From Auriscalpium vulgare (Eukaryota > Basidiomycota > Agaricomycetes > Russulales > Auriscalpiaceae), in contig JAHBBC010000043.1 in NCBI GenBank assembly GCA_019915015.1, forward strand, positions 124,001 through 188,000: a stretch of 64,000 bases of DNA. Reading direction: 5' to 3'. The notes under the pieces are model-generated. The model saw only the letters and a program-made list of their open reading frames with translations. It had not been told where the DNA came from and did no database searches. Each line of letters starts with the position of its first letter. Positions within the stretch are counted from its first letter, which is position 1. Position numbers and translations under genes: made by a program. This document shows positions 10,499 through 21,132 of this stretch, piece by piece.

Positions 10499-11360
10499 TC
10501 ATTGCCACGCGAAACCTAAGGCCTGCTTCTTCCCGATGTCGTTGAAGCTACGGTAAACATCGCCCACTTCTTCTACGGACGGCTTCTTCAACACATCGAA
10601 GCGTTGGTTGTCACGATTTCTAACCCAATGAAGGAGTGCAAAGGTCAGTGGCCACTGCGAGGTCCACTCTCCAGGAGGCTTCTCGTTCAAATCGGCGACG
10701 GGTTCTTTGAGGAATACCGTCTTCTCCTTGTAGCACTGATTATAAGTAGTCCCCAGCGATCCACGCGTCGGCTTGCCGGGCCTCCTTCACCTTCTCGCTC
10801 TTCTCGTAGCTGATGACAACATAGGCCAGGATCCAGATGAATATTCGAGGTCGTGGTAGTAGGTCCTCGCAATCTCCCCGCCAATAACGCTCGCTGAGGA
10901 GCTCGAAGGGCATGAAGGGTATGGCGCCCGTTCGGTCTTGATGCTCGTGCGCGCTCTCTTCATCGACATTTGCTAAGTCCCAGTCGTTGAGAACGCCGCA
11001 GATGGTGCCGCCACCCTCGCAGTACATGACATTTGAGAGGCTCGGAGGTCCGTGGTGAATTCCGTGCTTCCATAGACGATAGTGAGCTAGGTTTCTGTCA
11101 GCGTGACTCGAAGAAAAATACAGGCTCGACGTACAATGGGCACAATCGAGCCATGCGCTCACGAATGCGTCGCCGCTCAGCTCGCAGATGGTCGCCAGCT
11201 GCTTGAAGGCGATGGCGCGAAACACACGGCGGCTGACATTCGGGAGAGGACGGGGATCGCGGTCGCCCGTTTTCGAACGGAAAGTCTTGTAGTCGATGAA
11301 ACCGTTGTCTGGCAGCGACGCGACTCGGAGGATGCATGAGGGCGCGGACAGTGAGGACAT
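10499..11360 (-). pseudogene. FunK1-type copy 4, frameshifted
   Basis: A short form. Its first exon ends DCAHC and a 48-bp intron lies at 11087-11134. The catalytic loop is IHHGPPSLSNVMYC (HRD changed to HGP). Near 10890-10850 two net deletions of 2 and 1 nt put about 12 residues in the wrong frame and then restore it, just before FIWILAYVV. At about 10743 a 4-nt insertion after GDY creates a stop; the original frame resumes and runs to a C-terminus with EKPPGEWTSQWPL at 10690-10499. Start and tail are recognisable, but the gene is inactivated. Confidence 0.75.
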
Positions 11361-12539
11361 TTAAGCGTGGCGCGTGTGCATCGTAGTACGTCGTGGGCGC
11401 ATGTGAGAGGGCGTTGCGTGGTGGTAGTCTGCGTGCCGTCGGGCGAGAACTTGAGTGCTCGGCGTGCGCAGGAGGGGTTACGAGCGCGGAGGTAGTACTA
11501 GCAGCGGAACAGCGGTGGTACAAAGCAAAGAGATGCAGAGTGCCGATGATGTGGCTGTCGACGAGGGCTGCCACGACGTATGCGCGCGGTCAGCTTGCCG
11601 GCGGCGGGCGCAAATGGGCGTCGACTCGAGGACGAGCGTGCCGTACAACGTGGTGGGGGTGCAGTCAGACTGACACATGAAACGATCTGACACTAAGCAT
11701 GGGGGAGATCCAACGCCTCAGCAAGATCCTCGGAAATCGAGTCTGAAGGGGGCTCCGATATCTTGAATATCGGCAAGCTTCATCATTGAGGACCTGGGCG
11801 CATGTTGAGAATTAAACACGCGGCGAGATGTGCGCAGACATACCTCAGCCCTATCATGTGCTGCTCGCCGGTACCTCCGCCGACAGTCACATCGCCGAAT
11901 ATCTCGCCCAGCTATTGTGAGATCTTGAGCGCATGTTCCTTCGACAATTTCGACGCATCTTCGGGTGTCAAAGAGATCAACAGTACTCGCAGAACTAGGG
12001 AAAGATCAGTGACTATGCCGATGGAGAGTGGCCGCTATGACCTTCTGCCTCATTTTCCTCTGACTACTTCCCTGCGCCGTGAGTCATGTTCCCGCTAAGT
12101 CGTGCGCGTGTCGTTGTGAATGAATGGCCTTGGGAAACCTCGCGGGATAGTCGCGATGGATGAGAGTCGGCCCATTGAAGCCCTGGAGATGCGGCCACTC
12201 AGCAGCGCGATACGGGCAAGGGGAAACGGACTTCGCACAGGCATGTGCGAAGACCATGGACTCACAATCCGTTGGCAAGGCTGGCCAGCAAGCTCTAGTT
12301 TGGCAACGGGGCACTGACTGACGGGTTCCGGGCAAGTGCCGCAAAGGAATGTATGAAGACCATGAGTTCATAATACCGTGGAAAGGACGACCAGCCAGTT
12401 CAACGACGCACTGCCTGGTGGGACCATTTATACGCTGCAATTGCAGGAAAACCCGGCAGCGCCAGCATGTGCGAGGAGATCTGCATTGAGTCTGAGAACG
12501 TGGGGCGATGTTACTGTATGTGTAGCGTAGCAATGAACA
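11361..12539. other. Spacer upstream of FunK1 copy 4
   Basis: No gene is seen. Upstream flank of copy 4, with a loosely repeated pair at about 12240-12310 and 12330-12425 (AAGACCATG...AAGG...GGCCAGC-like words). No conserved protein motif on either strand. Confidence 0.4.
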
Positions 12540-12940
12540 TGGCTTTGTGCTTCTGGCTTGCGCAGGGATGTGCGGCTTTCCGGACGGTGCGGGTGCAGGC
12601 GCTGCGGACAGGAGCGTCACCGTGGCGAGGGCGATGCGGTTTAGCTGGCTGTGGTGCGGCTCAGCGGGCGGTGCAGCGCAAGCAGACCCTTACAGTATAA
12701 AAACCCTGCGATGCAGACGGGCGTCGGGCCAACGAGGAAGCTCATCCGTGCAGCGTTCAAATGCTCGTGGACGTGAGGTCTGCGGTCATGTCAGCGAGCA
12801 GATAAGAGATGCCAGAGCGCAGTCATGCGCACCGTCGGACCAGGTTCGACCGCGCCATAGCCCCCCGAAGGTTCACAGCCTGCCTGCGGGCCTCAGCACA
12901 GGACACTGCGCCATGCAGCTGCCAGATGGGTGGCGGAGAC
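12540..12940 (-). repeat. Inverted segment of the U block
   Basis: The plus strand here is the reverse complement of parts of 950-1290 and of 4150-4330 (for example the stretch GACCAGGTTCGACCGCGCC near 12840 against GGCGCGGTCGAACCTGGTC near 1020). The neighbouring U sequence at 13010-13530 is in the original orientation, so this marks a local inversion inside the array. Confidence 0.75.
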
Positions 12941-13009
12941 GATCCGTGGTGTCGCAGCGACGTGAGCAAGCATCGGCCCGAGACTTTCGGTCGGGCGGCG
13001 CCTGATCGA

Positions 13010-13530
13010 CCTCCCTGCGATCCCAGTACGTGCCCTATTCCGTCTCGCCCGCGACTGATTCGCGACGCAGACCTTCGGTCCCAATCCCGCGCTCCCTCGC
13101 AAACCCAGGACGGCCGTGCTTCAAGACGGAGCATTGTGGTGGCCTGCGAGGCCTGTGACTGCGACCGGTCCGTGTTCTGCTTCTCTCAGCCCTGCCTTCG
13201 CGCTCACCCTCTTCTCGCCAGCGCCGCGACTTGAACTACCACATAGCACAGCAGTCCTGCCACCCGTCCGCTCCCGCAGTGCCGCGGCGGCCTTCAAGAA
13301 CCAGTCCACGACACGGTGCGGACGCCCGCAGGGCCGCAAGTACGGCAGCTGGCGGCGCAGTCCACGCTTAGACGATGACGAGGGACCGCGACACAGCGCC
13401 AGTGCGCGCTAGCGGGCGCAGCGCACCGTCGGCGGGGTGGTTGGGCAGAGAGTGGCCGAGGAGAGTGCGCGGGATGGTCCACTGGCATGCGCATACGAGC
13501 GCGCGCCTCTCCTTCATCCCAATTCCCTTC
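13010..13530 (+). repeat. Block U, copy 3
   Basis: Homologous to 1330-1860 and 4380-4860 in direct orientation. It lies next to the inverted segment at 12540-12940. Confidence 0.7.
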
Positions 13531-13790
13531 GACATTAGGATGACTTTTTACTGATGGACCTTGCCTAGATATGGACGGAACAACTCGGCGATTTTTTACT
13601 GCGAGTTGAGCTCCATAATCAAGGTGCGCATGTACAAATGATATGGATCGTTCGCGTATGCTGAGGCGTGGATTCTGCGCAGCACAATCAAAGTCAAGCA
13701 GTAGTACAGTGCGGCTCGCTGAAGGTTCGTGTTGACGCCGGTCCACCGTGATGTTGCAGAGGTCTCGTTTGCGTCGCCCAATCTGAGCTT
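13530..13790 (+). repeat. Block D, copy 4
   Basis: Nearly identical to 8540-8800. It is 3' of FunK1 copy 5. Confidence 0.8.
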
Positions 13791-13958
13791 CTGATTTCAC
13801 TATGTACAAGACTTGTCTGCTACATAATCATAGTACATACAAGAATGCGCATCGACGATGCGGTCCATGTCCTGAAGGTACGCGTAATTCAATCAAAATC
13901 TACCTGCATGCCAGAAAAAGTACAAATCGGTGTGGAGTGGGTATTGCATTGCGTAGAG

Positions 13959-15590
13959 TCACTGCACTTGATATTTGAGTGCCTTCATGAACTCCTTCAC
14001 TTTCTCGTAATAGGCATCATTCGATGTGGTGTCAAGGACTGGGACGGGCTTAGCCCCGGGAAGGACGATGTCTTGACCGGCGGTCTGTCGGTTGGCCCAG
14101 GCTCTTGCGGTGAGCCTGAGAAGGTTATATGCTAGTGGCCACTCATCCTTCCAAGCCTTCGCGATGCCTTCCTTCTCCATGCCACCTGTCACCACAAAGG
14201 CCAGCTTCTTCTCTTGACACTGCTCATAGTTTCCTGTTTCCCACTCGTCGGCTGCACCTTCCTTGAGCCTCTTCCCGCCTTTCTCGAAGCTGAGGCACTG
14301 AAAGGCGAGGACCCAGACGAACGACTCCAGGTCGTGATAGTAGGTCCTCTCGATCTTTCCATCCCAGTACTCGGTATTGAGTAGCGCGAGCGGCATGAAG
14401 GGGACGGTGCCGGTGCGTTCTAGGTGAGTGTGGGCATCGTTTTCATTTTCTCCTCTTCGAATGTAGGCCAGATCCCAATCGTTGAGAACGCCGTGAACGG
14501 TGCCTTCCGAATCCTTGTAGTACATGAGGTTGGCGAGGCTAGGATCTCGGTGTTCATAGCCCCCTTTCCATAGATGATAATGGCCTAGATACAAGTCAGC
14601 GTGACTCAGAGTAAGTTGAAGGGTCGGCGACGTACACTTAACACAGTCAAACCACGCTTTCACAAATTCGGGCCCGTGCAGCTCTCGAATCGGCTGCAGC
14701 ATGTAGAAGGCGATAACGCGAAGTATACGGTGACTAGAGAGGGGCGATTCCGATTCGATACCAAGCTTCCGCCGGATGTCTTCCGCTTCCGAAGAGTAAT
14801 TTTGATAGCCGAGGATTCTGGGAAGATGTTTGTCGAGTCCGAGGTTCTTCATGTCGCCATTGCAAAGGAACTTCCGTGCTTTCATGATGATATCAACCTC
14901 GCTGGTCCTGTTTTGGTCCGGCCAATAGATTTTGACGGCGTAGGGCTTTGGTCTTTCCATTTTAGGTATGTTGGTGTTCGATCCGCCTACGACTTGTGGA
15001 CAGCGCCCGATGATAGCCGTGGCGTTGTAAATGAAGTCCCCCGGATCTATGAGGACTTGAATATTAGCCCCGGTGTGTGGCGATTCCAGGACCAGTGGGA
15101 ATGTCTCGTGAGCGGGCTCGGGCTCGGTACGATTGGGCTGAGAATTCTCAGGGGGGCAGGCAGTGTGGAAGTGCAAACCTCCAGGATTTAGTGTCTCATG
15201 GAGGCCATAGTTCTGCACTTCGAGCCGCTGGAAGGCGTAAAGGAGAACGACGAAGCGAGGGAAATCCTCCACGAAGTCCAGCCCGTGGCTTTGAAGGACG
15301 CCTTCGCGGTCAGAAACGAAAAGCCACAGCTTCTCGTCTACCATATATGCTCTAGTCAGTACCGACCCCATCGCTTCAGCAGAATCAGACGGCCGCACCT
15401 TCCATCAGCATAACGATTGCACGGTGAGTGCCGAGACCCCGCTGAGACATCATCTCCAATGTGTATACACCACATTGAATGACCGGCGGCAGCTGTTCCG
15501 GTTCCTGTTCTGAGGGTGGAAAAGCCGGCGCGTAAGCGACTCTGGGTGTAGATGATGGATCCGAGGCAATTTTGACATCAGGCTGAGTTC
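13959..15590 (-). CDS. FunK1-type protein kinase copy 5, most complete copy; 5' end missing
   Basis: The fullest FunK1 member. In order it has an N-terminal FunK1 segment (YTLEMMSQRG...AIVMLME, then LWLFVSDREGVLQSHGLDFV), the N-lobe Lys in YAVKIYWP, helix-C Glu in TSEVDIIMKAR, catalytic loop YEHRDPSLANLMYY with Asp and Asn intact, DWDLA, RTGTVPFMPLALL and DLESFVWVLAFQCL. Introns are predicted at 15338-15398 (61 bp, TACTGAC branch site) and 14585-14635 (51 bp, in frame, no stop). The apparent long frame starting at 15398 begins inside the first intron; the true exon continues upstream to about 15590, where an in-frame TGA is met. No start codon is found before the copia LTR 47 bp further on. 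Likely a protein kinase; substrate unknown. Confidence 0.8.
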
Positions 15591-15636
15591 GTTGCGTAGC
15601 TATGATTCATAGTTCAATACAATCCTGAATCAAGGA

Positions 15637-16120
15637 TGATGAAACACAACTTAGAGAGACGTTAGTCTATACTCAGTCTGTGATGTGAAAAGACTATATT
15701 GCAGTACCTTAGAGAGACGTTAGTCTATACTACAAGTGAGTTAGTAAAGAGAAGACTCCTAAGTATGCATAGGAATGCTCACCTCAGTCTGTGATGTGGA
15801 AAGACTGAGGTATCTGAGCGAAGAAAGGAGCCCTTTTATACTACTTGGGGCTCTGCATATCAACCAATCAGAAATTGTGTAGTAAGCATAAAGCATATGT
15901 GTAAGACATAATGTGTAAGAATCAGTCAGCTTGCACAGCATCAGTAAGTACATCAGTCATCCTAGGAGATAGGAGTTAAGACCTGAGTAAGCGTATAGCA
16001 ATCCTGTACAGTAGCTATTCTAGACTATTCTACAATGTTCCATGATCAAACAAGTCCAGATCGTTCTAGATCATTCCATAGTATTTGTCATGAGACTAGC
16101 GTCATCACCAAATTCCAACA
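15637..16120 (-). repeat. Copia 3' LTR
   Basis: 484 bp; on the minus strand it begins TGTTGGAATTTGGTGA and ends in TTTCATCA, so the ends are TG...CA. It differs from the other LTR at two sites: plus-strand GACTATATT versus GACTGTATT near 15690, and GATGTGGAAAG versus GATGTGAAAAG near 15796. Confidence 0.93.
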
Positions 16121-16130
16121 CTCCCACTTG
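16121..16130 (-). other. Copia polypurine tract
   Basis: Minus strand AAGTGGGAG directly before the 3' LTR, the expected plus-strand primer position. Confidence 0.7.
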
Positions 16131-16156
16131 ATGGGCTAGTCGAATAGTGACAAGCA

Positions 16157-18925
16157 CTAGTCCTTGCGACGAGTCAAACCCATGCTCCCACTGAACCGAG
16201 TAAGTAGCTCATAAGGCAATGACTTGGTCAAAGCATCAGAGACGTTCTCAGCCGATGGGGTTGGTACAAGGCGAACAAGTCCCTTTGCCACGCACTCCCG
16301 GATGAAGTGGTATTTAACCTCTACATGCTTCATGTTCCTACCAACCATGGGATTTTCTGCCGTAAGAATAGCAGCGCGATTATCGCATCGCATGTCGATA
16401 GGAGTGGGATCCGGTAGTCCAAGCTCAGAGTACAAGTTGTAGTACCACTGCAACTGCTTTGCAGCCTCCGCCATAGAGATGTATTCCGATTGAGCTGTGG
16501 ATTGGGAAGTAGTAGCTTGCTTCCGCGACATCCAGGAAATAGCTCCTCCAGCCAGTTTAACAACAAAGGCTGAAATGGAAGTCCTATCGTCTCTATTCTC
16601 AGCATGGTCAGAGTCCGTGTATGAAAGCAGTTGAGCTTCCTCTGATAAGCCATTGTAGACAAGCTTGTAGTCAAGGGTGCCTTTGATATACCGCAAGACA
16701 TACTTCGCCATCTTCAGATGCATTTCAGTGGGATTCGCACTGTACTGTGCTAGGCGTGCAATAGCATATGCCGCGTCTGGACGAGTGCCAATGGCAAAGT
16801 ACATCATACTGCCAATAAGCGACTGGTAATAACTCCGACGTGCATTGTCCACTTCTTCAGTAGACGCTATCAAAACACAGCCCGCAGGTAGAGGGGTTCG
16901 AGCAGGGTTCGCGTCCTTCATCCCAAATCTATCAAGGACTTCTTCCAGATATGTCTTCTGGTCGATTGTCAATGTCCTTTTGCGCCTATCTCTTGTGATA
17001 CGTATGCCAAGGAATTCTTTCAACTCCCCTAAGTCTGACATCTCATATCGAGTCTTAAGCAAGGCTTTGATTCGAGTGATCTCTGGGAGCGAATTGCCCA
17101 TGATAGCCATATCGTCGACATACAGCACCAAAATGGTAACTGTGTTCCCCTCCTGTCGCCGATAGACATAGACACCAGTATCCGAATAGGTCCTGGTGAA
17201 TCCAATTTCCTTCAAGAGAGCATCGATTTGGACGTTCCATACTCTGGACGCCTGCTTCAAGCCGTAGATAGCCTTCAGCAATCGAACTACCTTGTCCTCT
17301 AACCCTGGGATCAGGAAACCTTCTGGTTGCTCCATGAAGATCTCTTCATCCAGTTCGCCATGTAAGAACGCCGACTTGACGTCCATACCATGAATTTCCC
17401 AATCTTCAAGCGCGGCCAACGCAAGAAGGAAACGTATAGTTTCAAAGCGGGCGACTGGACTGAAAGTTTCCGTGTAATCGACCCCTTCAACCTGTGTAAA
17501 TCCCTTTGCTACAAGTCGTGCACGATAAACGCCATTGGACTTGAGCTTAAACACCCAACGATTTTTAATGACTTTTCTATTCTTTGGTCTGTCCACCAGT
17601 TCCCAAGTACCAAGCTTATTCAGCTGGTCCAATTCATACCGACACGCCTCCCACCATTTGGAAAAATCTCGCGATGCCATAGCCTCTGTGTAGGTTTTGG
17701 GATCGTGACCAACCATGAGATCTAACAGAGCGTGGAGATTAGGAGCTTCAAAGTCCAGCTGACGCACAAGTCCTTGTGTATCAGGCAATCGCCGTCGAAG
17801 ATCCAGCTGTTCAACTTGAAGTGCAGTTAAGCCATCATACTGATCGCCGAGCCTTGCAGCTCTTTGACCAGCATTTGCACGTCGTGGACGCGCTGGTGGT
17901 GTCACTGCTTCAGCGATAGGTGGAGATTCTTCTAACGGTGGGACTCTATGCCTAAGCGCTTCATTATCAACTCTAGCATTGGTTGCGCGACGAGGTGGTG
18001 TGCGAGGTGGAGCAGGAGGTGGAGGCGTATGTGGTCGTGATGGTGGTGGTGTAGCAGGTGGTGTTTTAACCTTAGAATCGTCTTTCTCTACTTTGGGTGC
18101 TGGATCCTCATCTGGATCCGAGTCATCTCCAGCTGCGTTAACTGGAGGAGCGGGCACAGGCCTCCGTTCAGGAGTGAAGTCCTCATCATTGATTAAATCA
18201 GAGAGACTTAGGTGTTGAGTAGGAGGATCAGGAGCGCTTGGGGGCGCTTTCTGGGTTGGTCTCGAAATGAAGGAAGTCTCATCAAATGTTGCTTCGCCAG
18301 ACAACACAATGGACCGGGTGGCAGGATTCCAGAAACGGTAACCTTTTGAACCATCCTCGTAACCCACAAACGTCATTTCTTTGGCATTAGGTTCCAATTT
18401 ATGACGATGTTCCTTCTGAATGTGCACGTAGGCTTTGCAGCCAAAAACGCGAAAGTACGCAACGTCAGGAATGTGACCAGCACTCCATACCTCCATTGGC
18501 GTCTTCCATTTCAACGTACGGGTGGGAGTGCGATTGTAGACATGAACAGCAGTCTCAACCGCGCATTGCCAGAACCCAAGAGACAAGCCTGCATGATGAA
18601 GCATAGACAGGGCTTTCTCCATGATGGTACGATTCCAGCGCTCCGCACGTCCGTTCTGTTGTGGCGTGTAAGGCATGGTTTTATGATGCGTGATGCCCAG
18701 TTCTTTAAAGCGTTTATCCAAGATAGTATTTATATATTCCCCTCCTCGATCAGAGTGAAAGATCACTAGCTTGACACTAGTTTCCTTCTCAGCTCTGGCC
18801 AGGAATGTCTCAAATGCCAGGAGAAAATCTGACTTTCGCTTGAGGAACATAGCAACTCCTTTGTTACTGAAGTCGTCGAGGAATGTCGCAATATATGTGA
18901 ATCCTTGGATAGACTGCACACGCAT
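16157..18925 (-). CDS. Copia Pol: integrase core, reverse transcriptase, RNase H
   Basis: A continuous frame of 922 residues from the first Met. The frame itself begins upstream near 19030 with integrase zinc-finger residues CHGCELGKS and the first catalytic Asp in HSDLVGP. The core then has HSDRGGEY and the catalytic Glu in QQNGRAERWNRT. Reverse transcriptase has MDVKSAFLHGEL and the catalytic VLYVDDMAIMG. RNase H has YTDSDHAENRDDR, QSEYISMAEA and DNRAAI. The C-terminus is conserved in length. Pol is intact here although the upstream gag-protease part is broken, so the copy could not make a full Gag-Pol by itself. Confidence 0.92.
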   Translation of the reverse strand: MRVQSIQGFTYIATFLDDFSNKGVAMFLKRKSDFLLAFETFLARAEKETSVKLVIFHSDRGGEYINTILDKRFKELGITHHKTMPYTPQQNGRAERWNRTIMEKALSMLHHAGLSLGFWQCAVETAVHVYNRTPTRTLKWKTPMEVWSAGHIPDVAYFRVFGCKAYVHIQKEHRHKLEPNAKEMTFVGYEDGSKGYRFWNPATRSIVLSGEATFDETSFISRPTQKAPPSAPDPPTQHLSLSDLINDEDFTPERRPVPAPPVNAAGDDSDPDEDPAPKVEKDDSKVKTPPATPPPSRPHTPPPPAPPRTPPRRATNARVDNEALRHRVPPLEESPPIAEAVTPPARPRRANAGQRAARLGDQYDGLTALQVEQLDLRRRLPDTQGLVRQLDFEAPNLHALLDLMVGHDPKTYTEAMASRDFSKWWEACRYELDQLNKLGTWELVDRPKNRKVIKNRWVFKLKSNGVYRARLVAKGFTQVEGVDYTETFSPVARFETIRFLLALAALEDWEIHGMDVKSAFLHGELDEEIFMEQPEGFLIPGLEDKVVRLLKAIYGLKQASRVWNVQIDALLKEIGFTRTYSDTGVYVYRRQEGNTVTILVLYVDDMAIMGNSLPEITRIKALLKTRYEMSDLGELKEFLGIRITRDRRKRTLTIDQKTYLEEVLDRFGMKDANPARTPLPAGCVLIASTEEVDNARRSYYQSLIGSMMYFAIGTRPDAAYAIARLAQYSANPTEMHLKMAKYVLRYIKGTLDYKLVYNGLSEEAQLLSYTDSDHAENRDDRTSISAFVVKLAGGAISWMSRKQATTSQSTAQSEYISMAEAAKQLQWYYNLYSELGLPDPTPIDMRCDNRAAILTAENPMVGRNMKHVEVKYHFIRECVAKGLVRLVPTPSAENVSDALTKSLPYELLTRFSGSMGLTRRKD

Positions 18926-19033
18926 AGGTCCGACTAGATCCGAATGGATTTTGCCAAGAACCCTGGCGGCACGCTTATCTGAACTAGGGTAGGTCTGGCG
19001 AGTGCTCTTGCCAAGCTCACATCCATGACAGGG

Positions 19034-20440
19034 TTAGTAGCCACTGTAGCATGGTCTATGACATCCCTTTGACAACTTCAGAAGTAAGTCGTTTCAGGGC
19101 GCCATGTGACATATGAGCAAAGCGTCCATGAGCAATGTCACCGAGACCGCATCTTTAACCGTCGCCTCATGAACCGCAGGTTTAGGCGTAAGCTCCAACC
19201 AATAAAACTGATCGTGCTTTTGGCCAATACCATAGGTTATGCCAGCGCGTTCTATTGTACACACTCCTGTAGAACCACGTAGAAGCACATCAAACTTCTG
19301 GTTCAACAGTGTAGTCACCGATATGTATCGATGAGCGGCTTTAGGTGCAAAAAGCACATTCTTAAGCGTGACCGCAACACGCTTCCCATCCACATCTGTC
19401 CACGCATTGACAGTGCCCGTCCCATAGAAGTGCATAGCCTGGGCAGTACTATCACCAACGGCAATATGTCCAGGTTTTTCTAGGGCGTGTACTGGGCAAA
19501 GTCTGTACGTGTATGTGTAATATGGTGAGAGCAACCACTGTCAAGCATCCAGCGATTCTTATCAGGCGAGAGGTACCAGGCAACAGCGACTTCATTGGAG
19601 GACGAGGCCTCAACAATTAGAGCATTTACAGAGGGTTTACTACTACCTCCGCCGCCGCCACTACTGTCCCCTCCCTTCTTCTTGTCGCCAGCTTCATCAG
19701 CCTGTTTCTTGCGACAATTGGCCTCCCAGTGACCCTTCTTGTGACAGTACTTGCACTTGCCCTTCTCCACCTTCTGCTTTCCTTTGGCTTTGGCAGCCGC
19801 AGAATTAACAGTGGCAGCGATGGTGGAGTCTGCCTTTATGCTAGCCTCTTTGCCAAGGATGCGAGTAGTGATCTCAGCAGGAGTGGCAGTTTTAAGGTCA
19901 CTGAAGGAATCAAGGGTAAGATCCCTAAATGCCTTGTAGGAATCTGGGAGGGCCTTGAGGAGGAAATACGCGTGTGGATGGGTGTAACAGTTATGCCATT
20001 CTTCTTGAGATTCTCATACTGCTGATCAAAGTCATTGATCTGAGGTCCAAGAGGTTTGGTATCGATGAGACGGGTGGAAAGGTAGAGGTCAAATTGGGTG
20101 AAGATGGTGCGAGTGCCGGGTTTGGAATAGGATGTTTTGAGAAATTTCCAGGCATCAGAAGAGTGGTCATCGTTGCCCACTTTGTTCTTCAAGGCTGGTG
20201 CCAGGGATGCTTTAATGTATCCAAGCGCCACATCATCTTCTTCATCCCATACTGCCTCTGCCTCCACCTCAGTTGCAGTAGGATTGTCTGGATCTGCAGC
20301 TTGGGAGATGGCTTGGAGCCACTGGTGTACCTCCAGAGCTTCTTGACTTTAAGAAAGGCCATCATATCATCTTGCCAAAGGGCATAGTTGCTGTTTCCAG
20401 CTAGGATGGTAAATCCTTTGGGAAGTAATTCTCCAGACAT
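19034..20440 (-). pseudogene. Copia Gag, protease and integrase N-terminus, frameshifted
   Basis: Gag starts at 20440 with MSGELLPKGFTILAGNSNYA. The frame changes near 20320, again near 19985, and resumes as a long frame through the zinc knuckle CKYCHKKGHWEANC and the protease active site WMLDSGCSHHIT. It then meets TAG after FAQYTP near 19490; the homologous frame continues one nt out of register with EKPGHIAVGDS. A further break lies at about 19100-19034, between the protease/HMSHGALKRL part and the integrase zinc finger. At least four breaks are therefore needed to read Gag-Pro, more than the single programmed shift some copia-like elements use. Confidence 0.8.
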
Positions 20441-21120
20441 GTGAAGAGCGAATGATCTGGGTTTGAGGAGCAGTCAGACCCAGATTCTTTAAGAAGTTCA
20501 AGACGACGTCAACCCTATGTGCTGTATCTCTAAGCCAGACCCTAAGGTCCTGTCCTGCCCATGTCCATGTGCGCATATACAGTACAATTACAGTACTTGT
20601 ATGCAAATTTGTGGTTAGGATGAAACGAGAATGCACCAAGGTACACCTCCGGATCCTAATTAAAGCCTAGATGGTTGGGCTCCACAAATCTAAGTACTTA
20701 TAGTAGCGCACTGCAGTTGTAACAGGTGCTCCTGGGTGGATTGACTACCGCCCTCAGGATTGGGACACCAAAACTGCTTCCCACTTAAGGGACAGACAGC
20801 CAACAGTTCAGTGGACCTATGGTTCCCCCAGGCTTCCCCAGGTTCCCCTAAGCCCGTAGTGGACTCTTCTGGTTCGACACAGTTGTGGTCTACACCAGGG
20901 TAGGTAATTGTACAGTATGCGCACAGAGGGACAGGGCAGAAGGGCTCACGCTGACTTCTGGCATCGCCATGCCTCCGTCATCAGCGCTCGCGTAACCCCA
21001 AAGGGGCGAGAGCACAATGGCAGCTCAATGAAGAGCTCCAAGATAGGGCGCGAGTGGAAGATGATGGTAGACTCGCCTTGATAAAAAGCAAAGTAACTTC
21101 TTGTAGCAGGTGTTCAGGCA

Positions 21121-21132
21121 GGGCCCATAACC
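21121..21132 (-). other. Copia primer binding site, internal initiator tRNA type
   Basis: The plus strand reads GGGCCCATAACC, identical to the anticodon arm of eukaryotic initiator tRNA-Met; the minus strand is therefore complementary to it and abuts the 5' LTR with no spacer. This is the half-tRNA priming arrangement known from Drosophila copia, not a 3'-CCA primer. Confidence 0.8.

Noticed and set aside
15338..15398. Start of the long FunK1 frame at 15398
   Set aside because: That start is a GTG within a well-formed 61-bp intron; the FunK1 sequence continues in the exon upstream.
21121..21132. Possible tRNA gene from the match to initiator tRNA
   Set aside because: Only the 12-nt anticodon-arm match exists, at the exact LTR border; no acceptor, D or T arm.
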